From positions 62,001-126,000 of the forward strand of contig NZ_QTJV01000017.1 in the NCBI RefSeq assembly GCF_003412465.1: a DNA stretch of 64,000 bases, in the 5' to 3' direction. The notes under the pieces are model-generated. The model was not told where the DNA came from, did no database searches, and saw nothing but the letters and a program-made list of their open reading frames with translations. The stretch comes from Chitinophaga silvisoli (GTDB taxonomy: Bacteria; Bacteroidota; Bacteroidia; Chitinophagales; Chitinophagaceae). Shown piece after piece: positions 1 through 8,529 of this stretch. Within the stretch, counting starts at the first letter, position 1. The number at the start of each line of letters is the position of its first letter. The translations under genes and the position numbers were made by a program.

Positions 1-85
1 TCCTATCTCCGGCATCTTTCATCGCCCCCATCCCACTGAATAATTCAGGAATTCTTCCCTTCAATGACAATTCAATGCTAAGCAT
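1..85 (-). CDS. Partial unknown gene, clipped by window start
   Basis: An open minus-strand frame starts at the ATG at 83-85, just after an in-frame TAA, and runs off the window edge. The 28 visible residues begin MLSIELSLKGRIPELFSG and look like a real amphipathic N-terminus. No family is recognised. It could equally be a continuation of the broken gene immediately upstream (122-565), which lies in another frame. Confidence 0.3.
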   Translation of the reverse strand, partial: MLSIELSLKGRIPELFSGMGAMKDAGDR

Positions 86-121
86 CCGGTGATCGTTATT
101 TTATGACCCAACATATTGCCG

Positions 122-565
122 TTAATAATCTGGCAATGGTTGCTTAATATGCCATTGCTTCAGGTCTGCTACCTGCAAAATTTGCTCAGCCAATTTCACA
201 TCTTCACAGCTGAGGTTAATTCCCTCCCTATTAAAAGGCTCGCCTTGTAAAAATACAATTCCCTGGTAATCTTTACCTGCACAAGGCATGCAAGGATACT
301 CCATTTTACTATGTGCATACTACCAGTCAACCCGCTGTGCATCGGCTATCATTCCCGATATTAATGATCTATTCAGCATTACTTTCAATGGTACCAGGAC
401 CTGATTAAACCTGCCAGACTTGTAACGGAGCTGGTGATTGCTCAACATAAACTGCAGGTCCCGTTCATCAACACCATCCAATGTGATCGGCACATAAATT
501 AACGAAATTCCACATCATCCCACAAAAGCCAGGGCCACAAAAATAATAACTACTTTTGTCGACAT
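122..565 (-). pseudogene. Small secreted/membrane protein interrupted by two in-frame stops
   Basis: A single minus-strand frame runs from the ATG at 565 to the stop at 122 (about 147 codons), broken only by a TGA at 515-517 and a TAG at 320-322. It starts MSTKVVIIFVALAFVG, a good signal peptide or membrane anchor, and stays protein-like between the stops (for example VPITLDGVDERDLQFML). The last segment has a CMPC motif and could be translated alone from the ATG at 304. Both stops would have to be read through for one protein, so decay is the simplest reading. The family is not recognised. Confidence 0.45.
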
Positions 566-624
566 AGGTAATAAATATCACTCTTCGCCTCCACCCTCAC
601 AAATTTTGCAATTTCTCCGCCGAA

Positions 625-1542
625 TCACACCCTTATCTCCCTCAAATCCCCCAATTTCACCACCATCTTTTTACCATATTTCCGTTCATAATCTGTAAAC
701 CCATCATACGGCTCCAACTCGCCAAAGTCAATCCCCGTCTCCCTCCCCACCTGCTGCACACTTACCTGGTAAGTCTGGTAAGCACCATATTCAAACTCCA
801 ATGTCTTCAATTCCTTCTCCTGACTAATCATATATGCTGTAGCAGACTTACGGCCATCCCCAGTTACAATCGCTACAACCTTCCAGAATGCCAGCGGCAC
901 TAACGCATCCCTATACACTAAATCCTTATCTGTGAAGACAGGCCCTGTGAATACGCTGACCTGCATCCCTGCTGCTTCCGCATTATGCAGGATATAATCT
1001 TCCAGTCCTAACCAGGTCTGCTGATTCACCGCCGCCATCTGCGGACAACTATTCGTAAAGTGAAACGTATCTTTATTCGCCAACAGGGCAACTGCTTTCG
1101 TACCCCAGACAGGATCATCTCTCCGCACCATATGTCCCCTGTCCAATTTGTTATTATCATACAATGCATCACCCCACTGATCGCTTTTATCTAAGCGGCC
1201 ATCATAATACCAGGCTGTTTCCCGGGGTACATTCCGCACTGCCTGTTTACCATCAATATTCACAGCCGTGATAATCGGCAATCTTCTTTCGGCAGACATC
1301 ACCACCGAGAAATGTTCATAATTCAGTACGTCCTTTCCCGTATCTTTTCCATACCGGATCTGCCTGATAGTAGTAGCCGGCGGCATAGGCAATGGCAGCT
1401 CCCATCCCTTTAAAAAGGAAGCATCATATCCAGTGCGGTTATCAAATTCCTTTGGATCTGAAACCTGCTCTTGTCCTGCCTTTGCTAAAACCAGGTCACC
1501 TAAACGGACCATCGATTCGAAGCTGGTATGTTGTGTACGCAT
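625..1542 (-). CDS. DNA/RNA non-specific endonuclease (NUC family), no signal peptide
   Basis: The 305-residue protein carries the beta-beta-alpha-metal nuclease signature DRGHM at residues 134-138, with H137 the expected general base. The metal-site region follows: TNSCPQ at 163-168, N173, W177 and E181. This family cleaves single- and double-stranded DNA and RNA using Mg2+. Most bacterial members are secreted, but this one starts MRTQHTSFESMV with no signal peptide or Tat motif, so it is probably cytoplasmic or exported by another route. It is divergent from the unknown gene at 1609, with 66 bp between the two starts. No immunity protein is recognised. The nuclease call is firm; its target is unknown. 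Confidence 0.88.
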   Translation of the reverse strand: MRTQHTSFESMVRLGDLVLAKAGQEQVSDPKEFDNRTGYDASFLKGWELPLPMPPATTIRQIRYGKDTGKDVLNYEHFSVVMSAERRLPIITAVNIDGKQAVRNVPRETAWYYDGRLDKSDQWGDALYDNNKLDRGHMVRRDDPVWGTKAVALLANKDTFHFTNSCPQMAAVNQQTWLGLEDYILHNAEAAGMQVSVFTGPVFTDKDLVYRDALVPLAFWKVVAIVTGDGRKSATAYMISQEKELKTLEFEYGAYQTYQVSVQQVGRETGIDFGELEPYDGFTDYERKYGKKMVVKLGDLREIRV

Positions 1543-1608
1543 ACCGTATAGTTAACAACAAATATGCCCCGGAATAATTCTATCTTTAACTTAATAAATT
1601 TTTAATCC

Positions 1609-2310
1609 ATGAAGATCCCAAACGCATTCAACGACATCATTAAAAACCACCTTAACGTGAACGCAGCATGGCTACCGATCACCAATACATTCCAGTTGGG
1701 CGATTACGGTATTTTCTCGGATGGTGTCTTCATGCAGCTCGGTAATATCAAAGAATTCGGTATTGAGTTCGACACCGCCGAAGGCCCGGATAGCAGCATC
1801 AATTTTACTTCTTCTGAAACCAGTGTGATCAATTTTTCCGGCGGCGCACAGGTAGACGTGATCCCGCCTACAGCCGTAGATGCAAAGGTGACTATGAAGT
1901 TCGGTAACAAAGGTTCTTTCTTTGTGAAGTCTCCACTCATCAAGGTCAAAGTGATGCAAAACATCAACCAGATCGGTGCCAGGCTCAAAGATACCGAAGG
2001 CTGGAAAAGGAAATGGAAGGTGGTACACCAGGTATATCATGCGAAGGATGCAGCGATCTTTTCCACGATTGCAGCAGATACCGACCTCACGTTTAGCGGG
2101 AACGTAAAGGCACTGCGGGAATTGAATTTAGGTGCTGCCAGCATCAGTGTTAATACCTCTAAAGAGATGGGACTGGAAATGCATGGCAAAGCGGGGATCA
2201 TCGCGCTTGGATTGTTCAAGCTACGTTGGCTCGGTGGCGGTGTACGATCTATGGATGTCACCCACCAGGAGATCGATGTATTGCATGGAGAAGTAGAAGA
2301 TGATGTATAG
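1609..2310 (+). CDS. Conserved-looking protein of unknown function
   Basis: This 233-residue soluble protein begins MKIPNAFNDIIKNHLNV and has no signal peptide or membrane segment. The middle (about 25-110) is rich in short beta strands and Gly/Asp turns (LGDYGIFSDGVFMQLGN). A basic KDTEGWKRKWK stretch lies near 128-138, and a hydrophobic helix (GIIALGLFKLRWLGGG) sits near 196-211. It is divergent from the NUC nuclease and shares its promoter region, so it could be a partner or inhibitor, but this is positional inference only. Its last codons (EVEDDV, stop) are repeated downstream as noncoding copies. Confidence 0.7.
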   Translation: MKIPNAFNDIIKNHLNVNAAWLPITNTFQLGDYGIFSDGVFMQLGNIKEFGIEFDTAEGPDSSINFTSSETSVINFSGGAQVDVIPPTAVDAKVTMKFGNKGSFFVKSPLIKVKVMQNINQIGARLKDTEGWKRKWKVVHQVYHAKDAAIFSTIAADTDLTFSGNVKALRELNLGAASISVNTSKEMGLEMHGKAGIIALGLFKLRWLGGGVRSMDVTHQEIDVLHGEVEDDV

Positions 2311-2527
2311 TTTTATCCAACCTCACCTCCTTTATCGTTTCGAAGCAGAAGAGGATGTGTAGTTTTATCCAGCCTCACCTCCTTTATCGTTTCGAAGCAG
2401 AAGAGGATGTGTAGTTTTTATTCCAACCTACTTCTCTTATCGTTTCGAAGCAGAAGAGGATGTGTAGTTTTTATTCCAACCTCACTTCTCTTAGCATTTC
2501 GAGACAGAAGAGGATGTATAATTTTTA
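2275..2527. repeat. Tandem 52-54-bp repeat built from two convergent gene ends
   Basis: Four to five copies. Each unit joins the 3' end of the plus gene (GAAGNAGAAGANGATGTNTAG) to the 3' end of the minus gene at 2525 (plus-strand view CCAGCCTCACNTCNCTTATCGTTTC). The plus-gene stop recurs at 2308, 2360, 2412 and 2465. The minus-gene TAA at 2525-2527 recurs in frame at 2471-2473. Confidence 0.85.
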
Positions 2528-3064
2528 TTCCAGCCTCACGTCCCTTATCGTTTCATTGCCCGGCAGGTCAAATACAACAATTTTGACCTTGCCGCCCGGC
2601 GGTAGAAGGTCCGCTTTGTAATACCAATCCACGCCATTCCTGCCTAAGATGGCATTACCTCTTTCCACCTGTGCACCTTCCGCATCCAGGATCCATACTT
2701 CCACACTAGCCACCCTGAATTCGTCTTTTACAGTCACCACAATGGTCTCTTCTTCGAAGCGGATGTTCTGCACTTCAGGGGAGTTATAAGCATCTTTTAC
2801 AGCCATATTATAGGCATTCTGACCGGGACCGGCCAGCGACTTATAGTACGCCTTGATCTCCGGATCCTGGATGATCACCTTCGCATAGGCCGCAGCTACC
2901 TGCATTTTATACCTGGCTTCCAGCTGTTTCGTTGTCGGCTTGTTCTTTGAAGGGCCACGCTTTTTCGCAATGATAATCTGCCCATTTCTTTCGTAGATGG
3001 TAAACTGATTGCCAAGGGTGCCCTTGACATGTTCGAACAAGATATGGTTCTTAATTATTGCCAT
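2525..3064 (-). CDS. Hypothetical protein, 179 aa
   Basis: A soluble protein starting MAIIKNHILFEHVKGTLGNQ. Residues 1-40 are beta-strand-like and end in a basic linker (KKRGPSKNKPTTKQ). Residues 42-90 are helical. The C-terminal part (about 97-179) has an immunoglobulin-like strand pattern ending GNETIRDVRLE. The basic linker before a helical segment hints at nucleic-acid or cell-wall contact, but no family is recognised. It is convergent with the gene at 1609, and its final codons are duplicated beyond its stop in the 2275-2527 array. Confidence 0.65.
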   Translation of the reverse strand: MAIIKNHILFEHVKGTLGNQFTIYERNGQIIIAKKRGPSKNKPTTKQLEARYKMQVAAAYAKVIIQDPEIKAYYKSLAGPGQNAYNMAVKDAYNSPEVQNIRFEEETIVVTVKDEFRVASVEVWILDAEGAQVERGNAILGRNGVDWYYKADLLPPGGKVKIVVFDLPGNETIRDVRLE

Positions 3065-3155
3065 AAAAACAATTTTGAGGTTACACTATTAAGGTAAAAT
3101 TTATTACCTGGATATAATGCTTCTTTTACACTAAATGAGTACTAATACGCCATCA

Positions 3156-3217
3156 AAAGGTCACCTGTATATCGAATGGATATTGAAGTGACCTTTTAGT
3201 GTCCTTATGGTGACCTT
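3156..3217. promoter_or_regulatory. Triple GTGACCTT half-site, possible operator
   Basis: AAAAGGTCAC (3156-3165) and GTGACCTTTT (3188-3197) form a perfect 10-bp inverted repeat. A third half-site GTGACCTT follows at 3210-3217. The cluster lies 90-150 bp upstream of the minus-strand gene starting at 3064, where an operator would fit. A hairpin is the alternative reading. Confidence 0.4.
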
Positions 3218-3247
3218 ATAATATTATAGCTTAGCTATATAAACGAC

Positions 3248-3281
3248 GAAGCCTCCAAAGCTTAATTGCTTTGGAGGCTTC
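3248..3281. terminator. Intergenic hairpin, probable terminator
   Basis: A perfect 14-bp stem (GAAGCCTCCAAAGC at 3248-3261 with GCTTTGGAGGCTTC at 3268-3281) around TTAATT. It lies 20 bp beyond the stop of the GMC oxidoreductase gene at 3302. The U-tract on the minus strand is weak. Confidence 0.65.
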
Positions 3282-3301
3282 ATGTATAAATTCAGCTTTT
3301 T

Positions 3302-5011
3302 TTAAATCGTTCCTTTCTTCATTTCCTTCACCGCATAATCCACTGCTCTTGCCGTCAGCGCCATATAGGTCAGACTCGGATTCTGGGTACTGGTCGATGT
3401 CATACAGGCACCATCCGTCACAAATACATTCTTCACCAGGTGCATCTGGTTCCATTTATTCAACAAAGAGGTCTTCGGGTCATGCCCCATTCTCACACCG
3501 CCCATTTCATGGATGTCCAATCCGGGCGCTTGTTTTGAATCGCGGGTTTTCAGATCTGTAAAACCAGCTTTGGTATACATCTCCGTCATTTGTTCGAAGA
3601 AGTCTTTCACCATCTTCTCATCATTGTCATCATACCCGATATCGGTATGTAATAATGGAATGCCCCATTCATCTTTCTGGTCTTTGTCCAGGAAGAGGCG
3701 ACTCTGTTCTTTTGGAATCGTTTCTCCCATCATATGCGAACCCACAAACCAGGGGCCCAGGTCTTTCTTAGACAGATTATCTTTCAGTTGTGTGCCAAAA
3801 CCATCCTGTTTGGAATAAGATGGCCGCATGGCATGGAAACCGGCAGCATAGCCCCTGAGGAAGTCAGTCTCCTGTTTGACAAGGTTCCTGAACCTTGGGA
3901 TGTAGGCACTGGTAGGGCGTTTGCCATCCGTCGTGTATTCCAGCAGCCCTTCGTACTTACCGGTGATGACTGCGCGGTAATTGTGGAAAGCGAAGTACTT
4001 GCCCAGCAGGCCATTGTCATTCCCCAAGCCATTCGGGAAGCGATCGGAGGTAGAGTTGAGCAGGATGATGTTGGTGTTGATCGCAGCTGCATTTACAAAG
4101 ATCACCGGTGCGAAATATTCAGTAGCGGCTTTGGTCTTAGCATCAATTACACGTACGCCGGTAGCCTTCCCTTTCTGCGCATCATAGATGATAGAATGTA
4201 CGACGGAGTCGGGTTTCAGGGTCAGATTGCCGGTCTTTTCCGCCCATGGAATAGTAGAAGCATTGCTGCTAAAATATCCACCAAAGGGGCATCCACGCTG
4301 ACAAAGGTCACGTTTCTGGCATTGCATCCTGCCTTGTTGTTTATGGATTTCCTGGGGCTGCGTTACGTGTGCACAGCGACCATAAATCACATGTCGGTCT
4401 TTATAGTTTTTGCCTACAAAGTCTTTGAAGTATTCCTCTACTTTCGTGAGGTCCATCGGTGGCAGGAATTCGCCATCGGGCAGACCGGGTAAGTTGTCCT
4501 TATTACCGGAGATGCCGGCGAACTTTTCCACATAGCTATACCATGGAGCAATGTCTTCATACCTGATGGGCCAGTCAACAGCAAAGCCATCCCTGGCGGG
4601 GCCTTCGAAGTCGTAGTTACTCCATCGCTGTGTTTGCCGGGCCCAGAGCAGGGATTTACCACCTACCTGGTAGCCGCGGATCCAGTCGAATGGCTTGTCC
4701 TGAACGTAAGGATGTTCTTTATCTTTGACAAAGAAGTGCAGGGCATCTTCCTTGAAGGCGTAGCATTTACTCACCACCGGGTTGTCGTCCTTTTGTTGTT
4801 GGGTCAACTGGCCACGATGCTTAAACTCCCAGGGCATCATGCTGGTGGTGGGGTAATCTTTCAGGTGTTTAACGTCTCTACCTCTTTCGAGTACTAAAGT
4901 CTTCAATCCTTTTTCCGTGAACTCTTTGGCTGCCCAGCCGCCGCTGATACCCGATCCGATTACGATCGCATCAAAGTTGTGGCTGGTATCGCCTGTATTG
5001 ATATGTGGCAT
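3302..5011 (-). CDS. GMC family FAD oxidoreductase (gluconate/sugar dehydrogenase large subunit type)
   Basis: The 569-residue flavoprotein has an N-terminal FAD Rossmann motif (GSGISG at 19-24, with an acidic ERG at 42-44 for the ribose). A mid-protein Cys cluster (QCQKRDLCQRGCPFGG) is typical of membrane gluconate/glucose dehydrogenase large subunits. The GMC C-terminus is present (HEMGGVRMG and QNPSLTYMALTARA). It would oxidise a sugar, sugar acid or polyol and pass electrons to the respiratory chain. There is no own signal peptide. Export is presumably piggy-back with the Tat-type small subunit, whose stop lies only 6 bp upstream. The substrate cannot be read from sequence. Confidence 0.9.
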   Translation of the reverse strand: MPHINTGDTSHNFDAIVIGSGISGGWAAKEFTEKGLKTLVLERGRDVKHLKDYPTTSMMPWEFKHRGQLTQQQKDDNPVVSKCYAFKEDALHFFVKDKEHPYVQDKPFDWIRGYQVGGKSLLWARQTQRWSNYDFEGPARDGFAVDWPIRYEDIAPWYSYVEKFAGISGNKDNLPGLPDGEFLPPMDLTKVEEYFKDFVGKNYKDRHVIYGRCAHVTQPQEIHKQQGRMQCQKRDLCQRGCPFGGYFSSNASTIPWAEKTGNLTLKPDSVVHSIIYDAQKGKATGVRVIDAKTKAATEYFAPVIFVNAAAINTNIILLNSTSDRFPNGLGNDNGLLGKYFAFHNYRAVITGKYEGLLEYTTDGKRPTSAYIPRFRNLVKQETDFLRGYAAGFHAMRPSYSKQDGFGTQLKDNLSKKDLGPWFVGSHMMGETIPKEQSRLFLDKDQKDEWGIPLLHTDIGYDDNDEKMVKDFFEQMTEMYTKAGFTDLKTRDSKQAPGLDIHEMGGVRMGHDPKTSLLNKWNQMHLVKNVFVTDGACMTSTSTQNPSLTYMALTARAVDYAVKEMKKGTI

Positions 5012-5017
5012 ACAATT

Positions 5018-5518
5018 TTAACCTTTATTAACTAATACACTTCCGTGGAATCGCCCGGGTACGAGCTCGTATGGGAATACTTTGGTGAGATAATATTCTG
5101 ATCCGGTATAGCCCTGAATCAATAAGTCTTTGTACGTATGGTAAAATGAGGAGGCTGGGGATGCATCAGGAGCAGTCTCTTCCATTTTTTTCAGGAAGGT
5201 GTCGTCTCCTTTTTTCCATTCCTTTTGGAAGGCCTGGAGACCGGTTTTGAATTTCTCCTGGTCTGCCTTCGGGTAGCAGTCATCCATGATTGTCATGGCG
5301 TACTGGTCGGCCTTGACCTGTCTGGCACCGGGCTTTTCGCCACCGGGGATGATGACATCGGCAAGGGAAATTAAGGTGGCTTCCTCATCACTGTTTAGGT
5401 CGATATTTTTCACTTTAAATTCCGGTGGCTTTTTGTCGTGGAGACACGAGGGCAAAATAGCCAGCCCGGCAGAAACGAACAGGACCTGTTTTAATGCGGT
5501 TCGTCTGGATACAAGCAT
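5018..5518 (-). CDS. Gluconate 2-dehydrogenase subunit 3 family protein (Tat lipoprotein)
   Basis: At 166 residues it matches the family's usual size. The N-terminus has a twin-arginine motif (SRRTALKQ, R5-R6), a hydrophobic stretch and a lipobox ILPSC with Cys25, so it should be exported folded and lipidated. The mature part contains the family-like ATLISLADVIIPGGEKPGA segment. The small subunit supports the GMC flavoprotein encoded immediately downstream with a 6-bp gap. The two genes clearly form an operon and a periplasmic dehydrogenase complex. No cytochrome c subunit is adjacent, so electron transfer must use another protein. Confidence 0.85.
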   Translation of the reverse strand: MLVSRRTALKQVLFVSAGLAILPSCLHDKKPPEFKVKNIDLNSDEEATLISLADVIIPGGEKPGARQVKADQYAMTIMDDCYPKADQEKFKTGLQAFQKEWKKGDDTFLKKMEETAPDASPASSFYHTYKDLLIQGYTGSEYYLTKVFPYELVPGRFHGSVLVNKG

Positions 5519-5602
5519 TGGCGCGTTAGTTTTTCATTACGGACAATAAGGTAGTGGGAATAATCAGGATTTCCAAACATTTGGGATGAGTGGGGGTGGA
5601 AT

Positions 5603-5992
5603 TCAGGGGCAGTAGAAAAACCAGATCTCTGCGTGATCGCATTGGTAGCATTGGGCACGTGCGGCATACAGGAGGTCAAAAGTGTGGATGAGAGATTGGT
5701 AGGTGCTGCTGTCACCATAAGAAAAATGTACACCATGCAGGGTGTCGGCGTTTTCGATGATTTCCTGGACGCTTAGTTGGGCGAAAGAAAATTTGATAGC
5801 ATCCTTCTCTTCATCGCCGGTAAAATGAATATCGATGAAATCTCTTTTTACATGAAAGTTGGGAAAGCTGATGTAGTCGATGAATCGTAGCCTTTTGGGC
5901 CGCCAGTTATAAAACTCCCAGAGGCAGGTAATGCTGATTAATACAAAGAAGCCTGCACTCAGGGTAGGTAATAGGAATAAATTCTTTTTCAT
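5603..5992 (-). CDS. Small membrane-anchored hypothetical protein
   Basis: The 129-residue protein begins MKKNLFLLPTLSAGFFVLIS, one N-terminal membrane segment (about 5-25), followed by a soluble domain rich in aromatic residues. It ends in a Cys-rich tail (AQCYQCDHAEIWFFYC) that could form disulfides or bind metal. No family is recognised. It lies 21 bp downstream of the polytopic membrane gene at 6014-7432 on the same strand, so the two are probably co-transcribed. Confidence 0.65.
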   Translation of the reverse strand: MKKNLFLLPTLSAGFFVLISITCLWEFYNWRPKRLRFIDYISFPNFHVKRDFIDIHFTGDEEKDAIKFSFAQLSVQEIIENADTLHGVHFSYGDSSTYQSLIHTFDLLYAARAQCYQCDHAEIWFFYCP

Positions 5993-6013
5993 GCATAGTA
6001 GATGCAGGAGGCA

Positions 6014-7432
6014 TTACTTTCCATAAACCTTCATGTCCCAAAGCATGCCGCCGAATGTAGCGCCGATGATCATGTTGAACAGTTGATACCTTAATACAAC
6101 CGGCGATGCGAGTACACTAAAACCGATATTGACTAACCAGTAATAAGTGACGATGGTGAGGGCGTATCTGAAATGTTCATTGGCGATGGCGCGGCCTTCC
6201 TGGTAGAGATACTTTATCCATCCGATGGCGAAAAAGAGGAGGATGAGAAGCATGAGATAGGGGTAGAAATTGAAGTATTTCAGTTCTGCGCCGGCACGCT
6301 TATAAATATGGGTGGTGTTGTAATGGAACCAATCTTTAGCAACAGGCAGGACGCTGTCCAGGCCATCGTTATAGACAGCGAGGTTTTCTGCCGGCGGGAG
6401 CATGTATTGCAATAGATTTGGCCAGATGTAGTATTGGATGTAGGGTACGGGATAGCGGGCAATTAAATATTTTCCATAGTCATTGAGCAGGGGCGCTACC
6501 TGGGCCATTTTTCGGAGATGGCTGGCATTGTCAGAGATGTTTTGTGCACCGGTTTCAGGTTGCAGGGGCGATCCCGGATCCCAGATAAAATAGGCCATGA
6601 TAGGGCGGTCAGGCCTTTGGGACATGGGTACGGAATCGAGCCATTGGTGGACGCGGGAGTGGATATCTTTGAACTGTGGAGGAACGGTGTCCTGGGATCT
6701 TTTATTGGCGGGGATATGTACATAAGCATACACAGCGTTGTTCGCCATTTGCCAGCCGCTGAATACAGAGAATTGCCGGCGGCCCATGTGGGTTTCAGTT
6801 TGACGGGTGGTATAGAGTATGAAGGCACCGACGAGGAAGATGGTCATGGCGATGGCCCATGCTTTCACGGTGGCAGAATACTGGCAGAAGACGATGACGG
6901 TCATGCTGATGACGGGGTAGATTAAGGCATGATAGCGGACGGTAAATGCGAGTAATAAAACGAGTAAGTGCAGTGATAGCAGTAGTAAAGTAGGTTTGTA
7001 GGTAAGGCGGAATAATTGTGCCATCCACACGAGGCTGATGCCGATAAAGTAAACATCGCTGGTGACATAATTACTTAAGTAGAGAATAGCGGGATTGAGG
7101 AAGATGAAAATGAACATGGTCCATTGCAGCCATTTGCTGCAGGGTCTCAGGGCGAGCAGGGTATGGAAGTAGAATAGTCCGCAGATGTGGTAGATAAATA
7201 ATTGCAGGAATACCAGCAGGTGATCACAGTGAGAAAAGAAACCGGCAAAGCGGATCAGTTTTGCATAGCCCACAGGCCATAGATTAGCGTCGATATTGGT
7301 AGCAGCACTCCGCAGGTAATTGTAGGAGTCCTGCATAAAATTGGGGAATGGGTACAGGTATTTGATTAAAATAAACTGCAGGACCATTGTGACTCCTGCT
7401 AAGAAACAGTAATGGTAACGCATTCTCATCAT
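6014..7432 (-). CDS. Polytopic membrane protein, GT-C-like (possible mannosyltransferase-type)
   Basis: The 472-residue protein has about ten hydrophobic segments. A first extracytoplasmic loop contains PNFMQDSYNYLRSA. A long soluble loop (about 210-320) is rich in Pro, Trp and Gln, and a helical membrane tail ends YGK. An acidic residue in the first loop plus many membrane helices is the layout of GT-C glycosyltransferases that use lipid-linked sugars. No clear DxD or family signature is visible, so function is inferred from topology. It is followed 21 bp later by the small anchored protein at 5603-5992. Confidence 0.7.
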   Translation of the reverse strand: MMRMRYHYCFLAGVTMVLQFILIKYLYPFPNFMQDSYNYLRSAATNIDANLWPVGYAKLIRFAGFFSHCDHLLVFLQLFIYHICGLFYFHTLLALRPCSKWLQWTMFIFIFLNPAILYLSNYVTSDVYFIGISLVWMAQLFRLTYKPTLLLLSLHLLVLLLAFTVRYHALIYPVISMTVIVFCQYSATVKAWAIAMTIFLVGAFILYTTRQTETHMGRRQFSVFSGWQMANNAVYAYVHIPANKRSQDTVPPQFKDIHSRVHQWLDSVPMSQRPDRPIMAYFIWDPGSPLQPETGAQNISDNASHLRKMAQVAPLLNDYGKYLIARYPVPYIQYYIWPNLLQYMLPPAENLAVYNDGLDSVLPVAKDWFHYNTTHIYKRAGAELKYFNFYPYLMLLILLFFAIGWIKYLYQEGRAIANEHFRYALTIVTYYWLVNIGFSVLASPVVLRYQLFNMIIGATFGGMLWDMKVYGK

Positions 7433-7579
7433 ACGGCAGGAATTTAATGATTTCTTTGAATATAAAGTTAGGAGATGCAGTATACAATCATTAAAAAAAT
7501 TAAATGAGGTTTAACCAAATGTTAACTATTCTCAAATTTTACTTTATTAGTTTAGAGGATAGAAATAAAACGTGCCAGC

Positions 7580-8128
7580 ATGCAAAAAGACCTTATCAGG
7601 ATATTTGAAGAACAGGCCCCAAATGATTTATCCCATTTCTTTTACGACAATGCCATTGCCATTGACCAGCTGATTCAGCAATATGAATCCTGGAACCTTT
7701 CCAATACGCGACAGCAAATGCAATGTATCCATGAGATCAGGAAGGGTATTCGCCAGCGAACGGCTGACAATGGCTGGACGGATATTGATGGCCTGGATAT
7801 TTGTTACCAGTTTATGCGACCGGGGGTACCAGCTATAAACATAGAGGCGGGGTTCACGGCAACGCGTACACAGGCGGCGGGTGAATTTGTGATTAATATA
7901 ACGACAACTGGTATACAGGCCTGGAATCATTATGAAGACAAGTTGCTGCAGGTGTACAGGGAGTATGAGCCGGTGATAGCGATGCAGAAGACGATCTTGC
8001 GGGTGGCGGCGATTGGGGGTGCGGAACAGGATAAGATCCTGGAGGCACTTCAACAGGTATACGCTTTTTTACATAAGTTGTGCGGGCAGGCCAGGGAGTA
8101 CAAGGTGACGGTACCTGGGTTATCCTAA
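7580..8128 (+). CDS. Hypothetical protein, 182 aa
   Basis: A soluble, mainly helical protein starting MQKDLIRIFEEQAPNDLSHF. It has Gln-rich helices in the first 60 residues and a helical C-terminus (AEQDKILEALQQVYAFLHKLCG). No signal peptide, membrane segment or known motif is visible. The upstream region carries an AT-rich promoter-like stretch (TTTATTAGTTTAG near 7545). The same string recurs near 8262 before the next gene, hinting at a shared promoter type. Confidence 0.6.
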   Translation: MQKDLIRIFEEQAPNDLSHFFYDNAIAIDQLIQQYESWNLSNTRQQMQCIHEIRKGIRQRTADNGWTDIDGLDICYQFMRPGVPAINIEAGFTATRTQAAGEFVINITTTGIQAWNHYEDKLLQVYREYEPVIAMQKTILRVAAIGGAEQDKILEALQQVYAFLHKLCGQAREYKVTVPGLS

Positions 8129-8529
8129 TCCCAATCATAATCAATACATTAACAGCTCCATTTCAATTCAGGGCCCCTTTTCCTTCCTGCGGATCTTCAG
8201 TTATCTATTTTATCTTTTTTATTTTATTAACAAGTCATTAACCACTCACCCCAATCAATTTATTAGTTTAGCACAATGCTGGTCAATGGCGATAAGAAGG
8301 GTAGTCATTAAGATGGATTAGAGATATTAACTATTCCGGTATTGGAACACAACTTTGCTGTAGTGGAGCGTAATATACCCCAAACAGTTTGAATACCAGG
8401 CATTGTTCAAACCCTGCTGACAAGCTACCTTACTATTTGATCATCATATTCATGATTCATGTATTCATGTGAAAATGTTAACTGCCTTATTTAGAGGCAT
8501 CATCGGGATCGCCGTTAAACAACACGATT
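8129..8529. other. AT-rich intergenic region
   Basis: About 400 bp with no coding frame. It contains a promoter-like TTTATTAGTTTAG near 8262 and short ATTCATG repeats near 8448-8468 that could be a regulator site for the AraC-like gene at 8530. Nothing else was seen. Confidence 0.4.

Noticed and set aside
515-517. TGA as a selenocysteine codon in the frame 122-565
   Set aside because: A second in-frame stop (TAG) follows, no SECIS-like hairpin is evident, and the position directly after the hydrophobic segment does not match a known selenoprotein.
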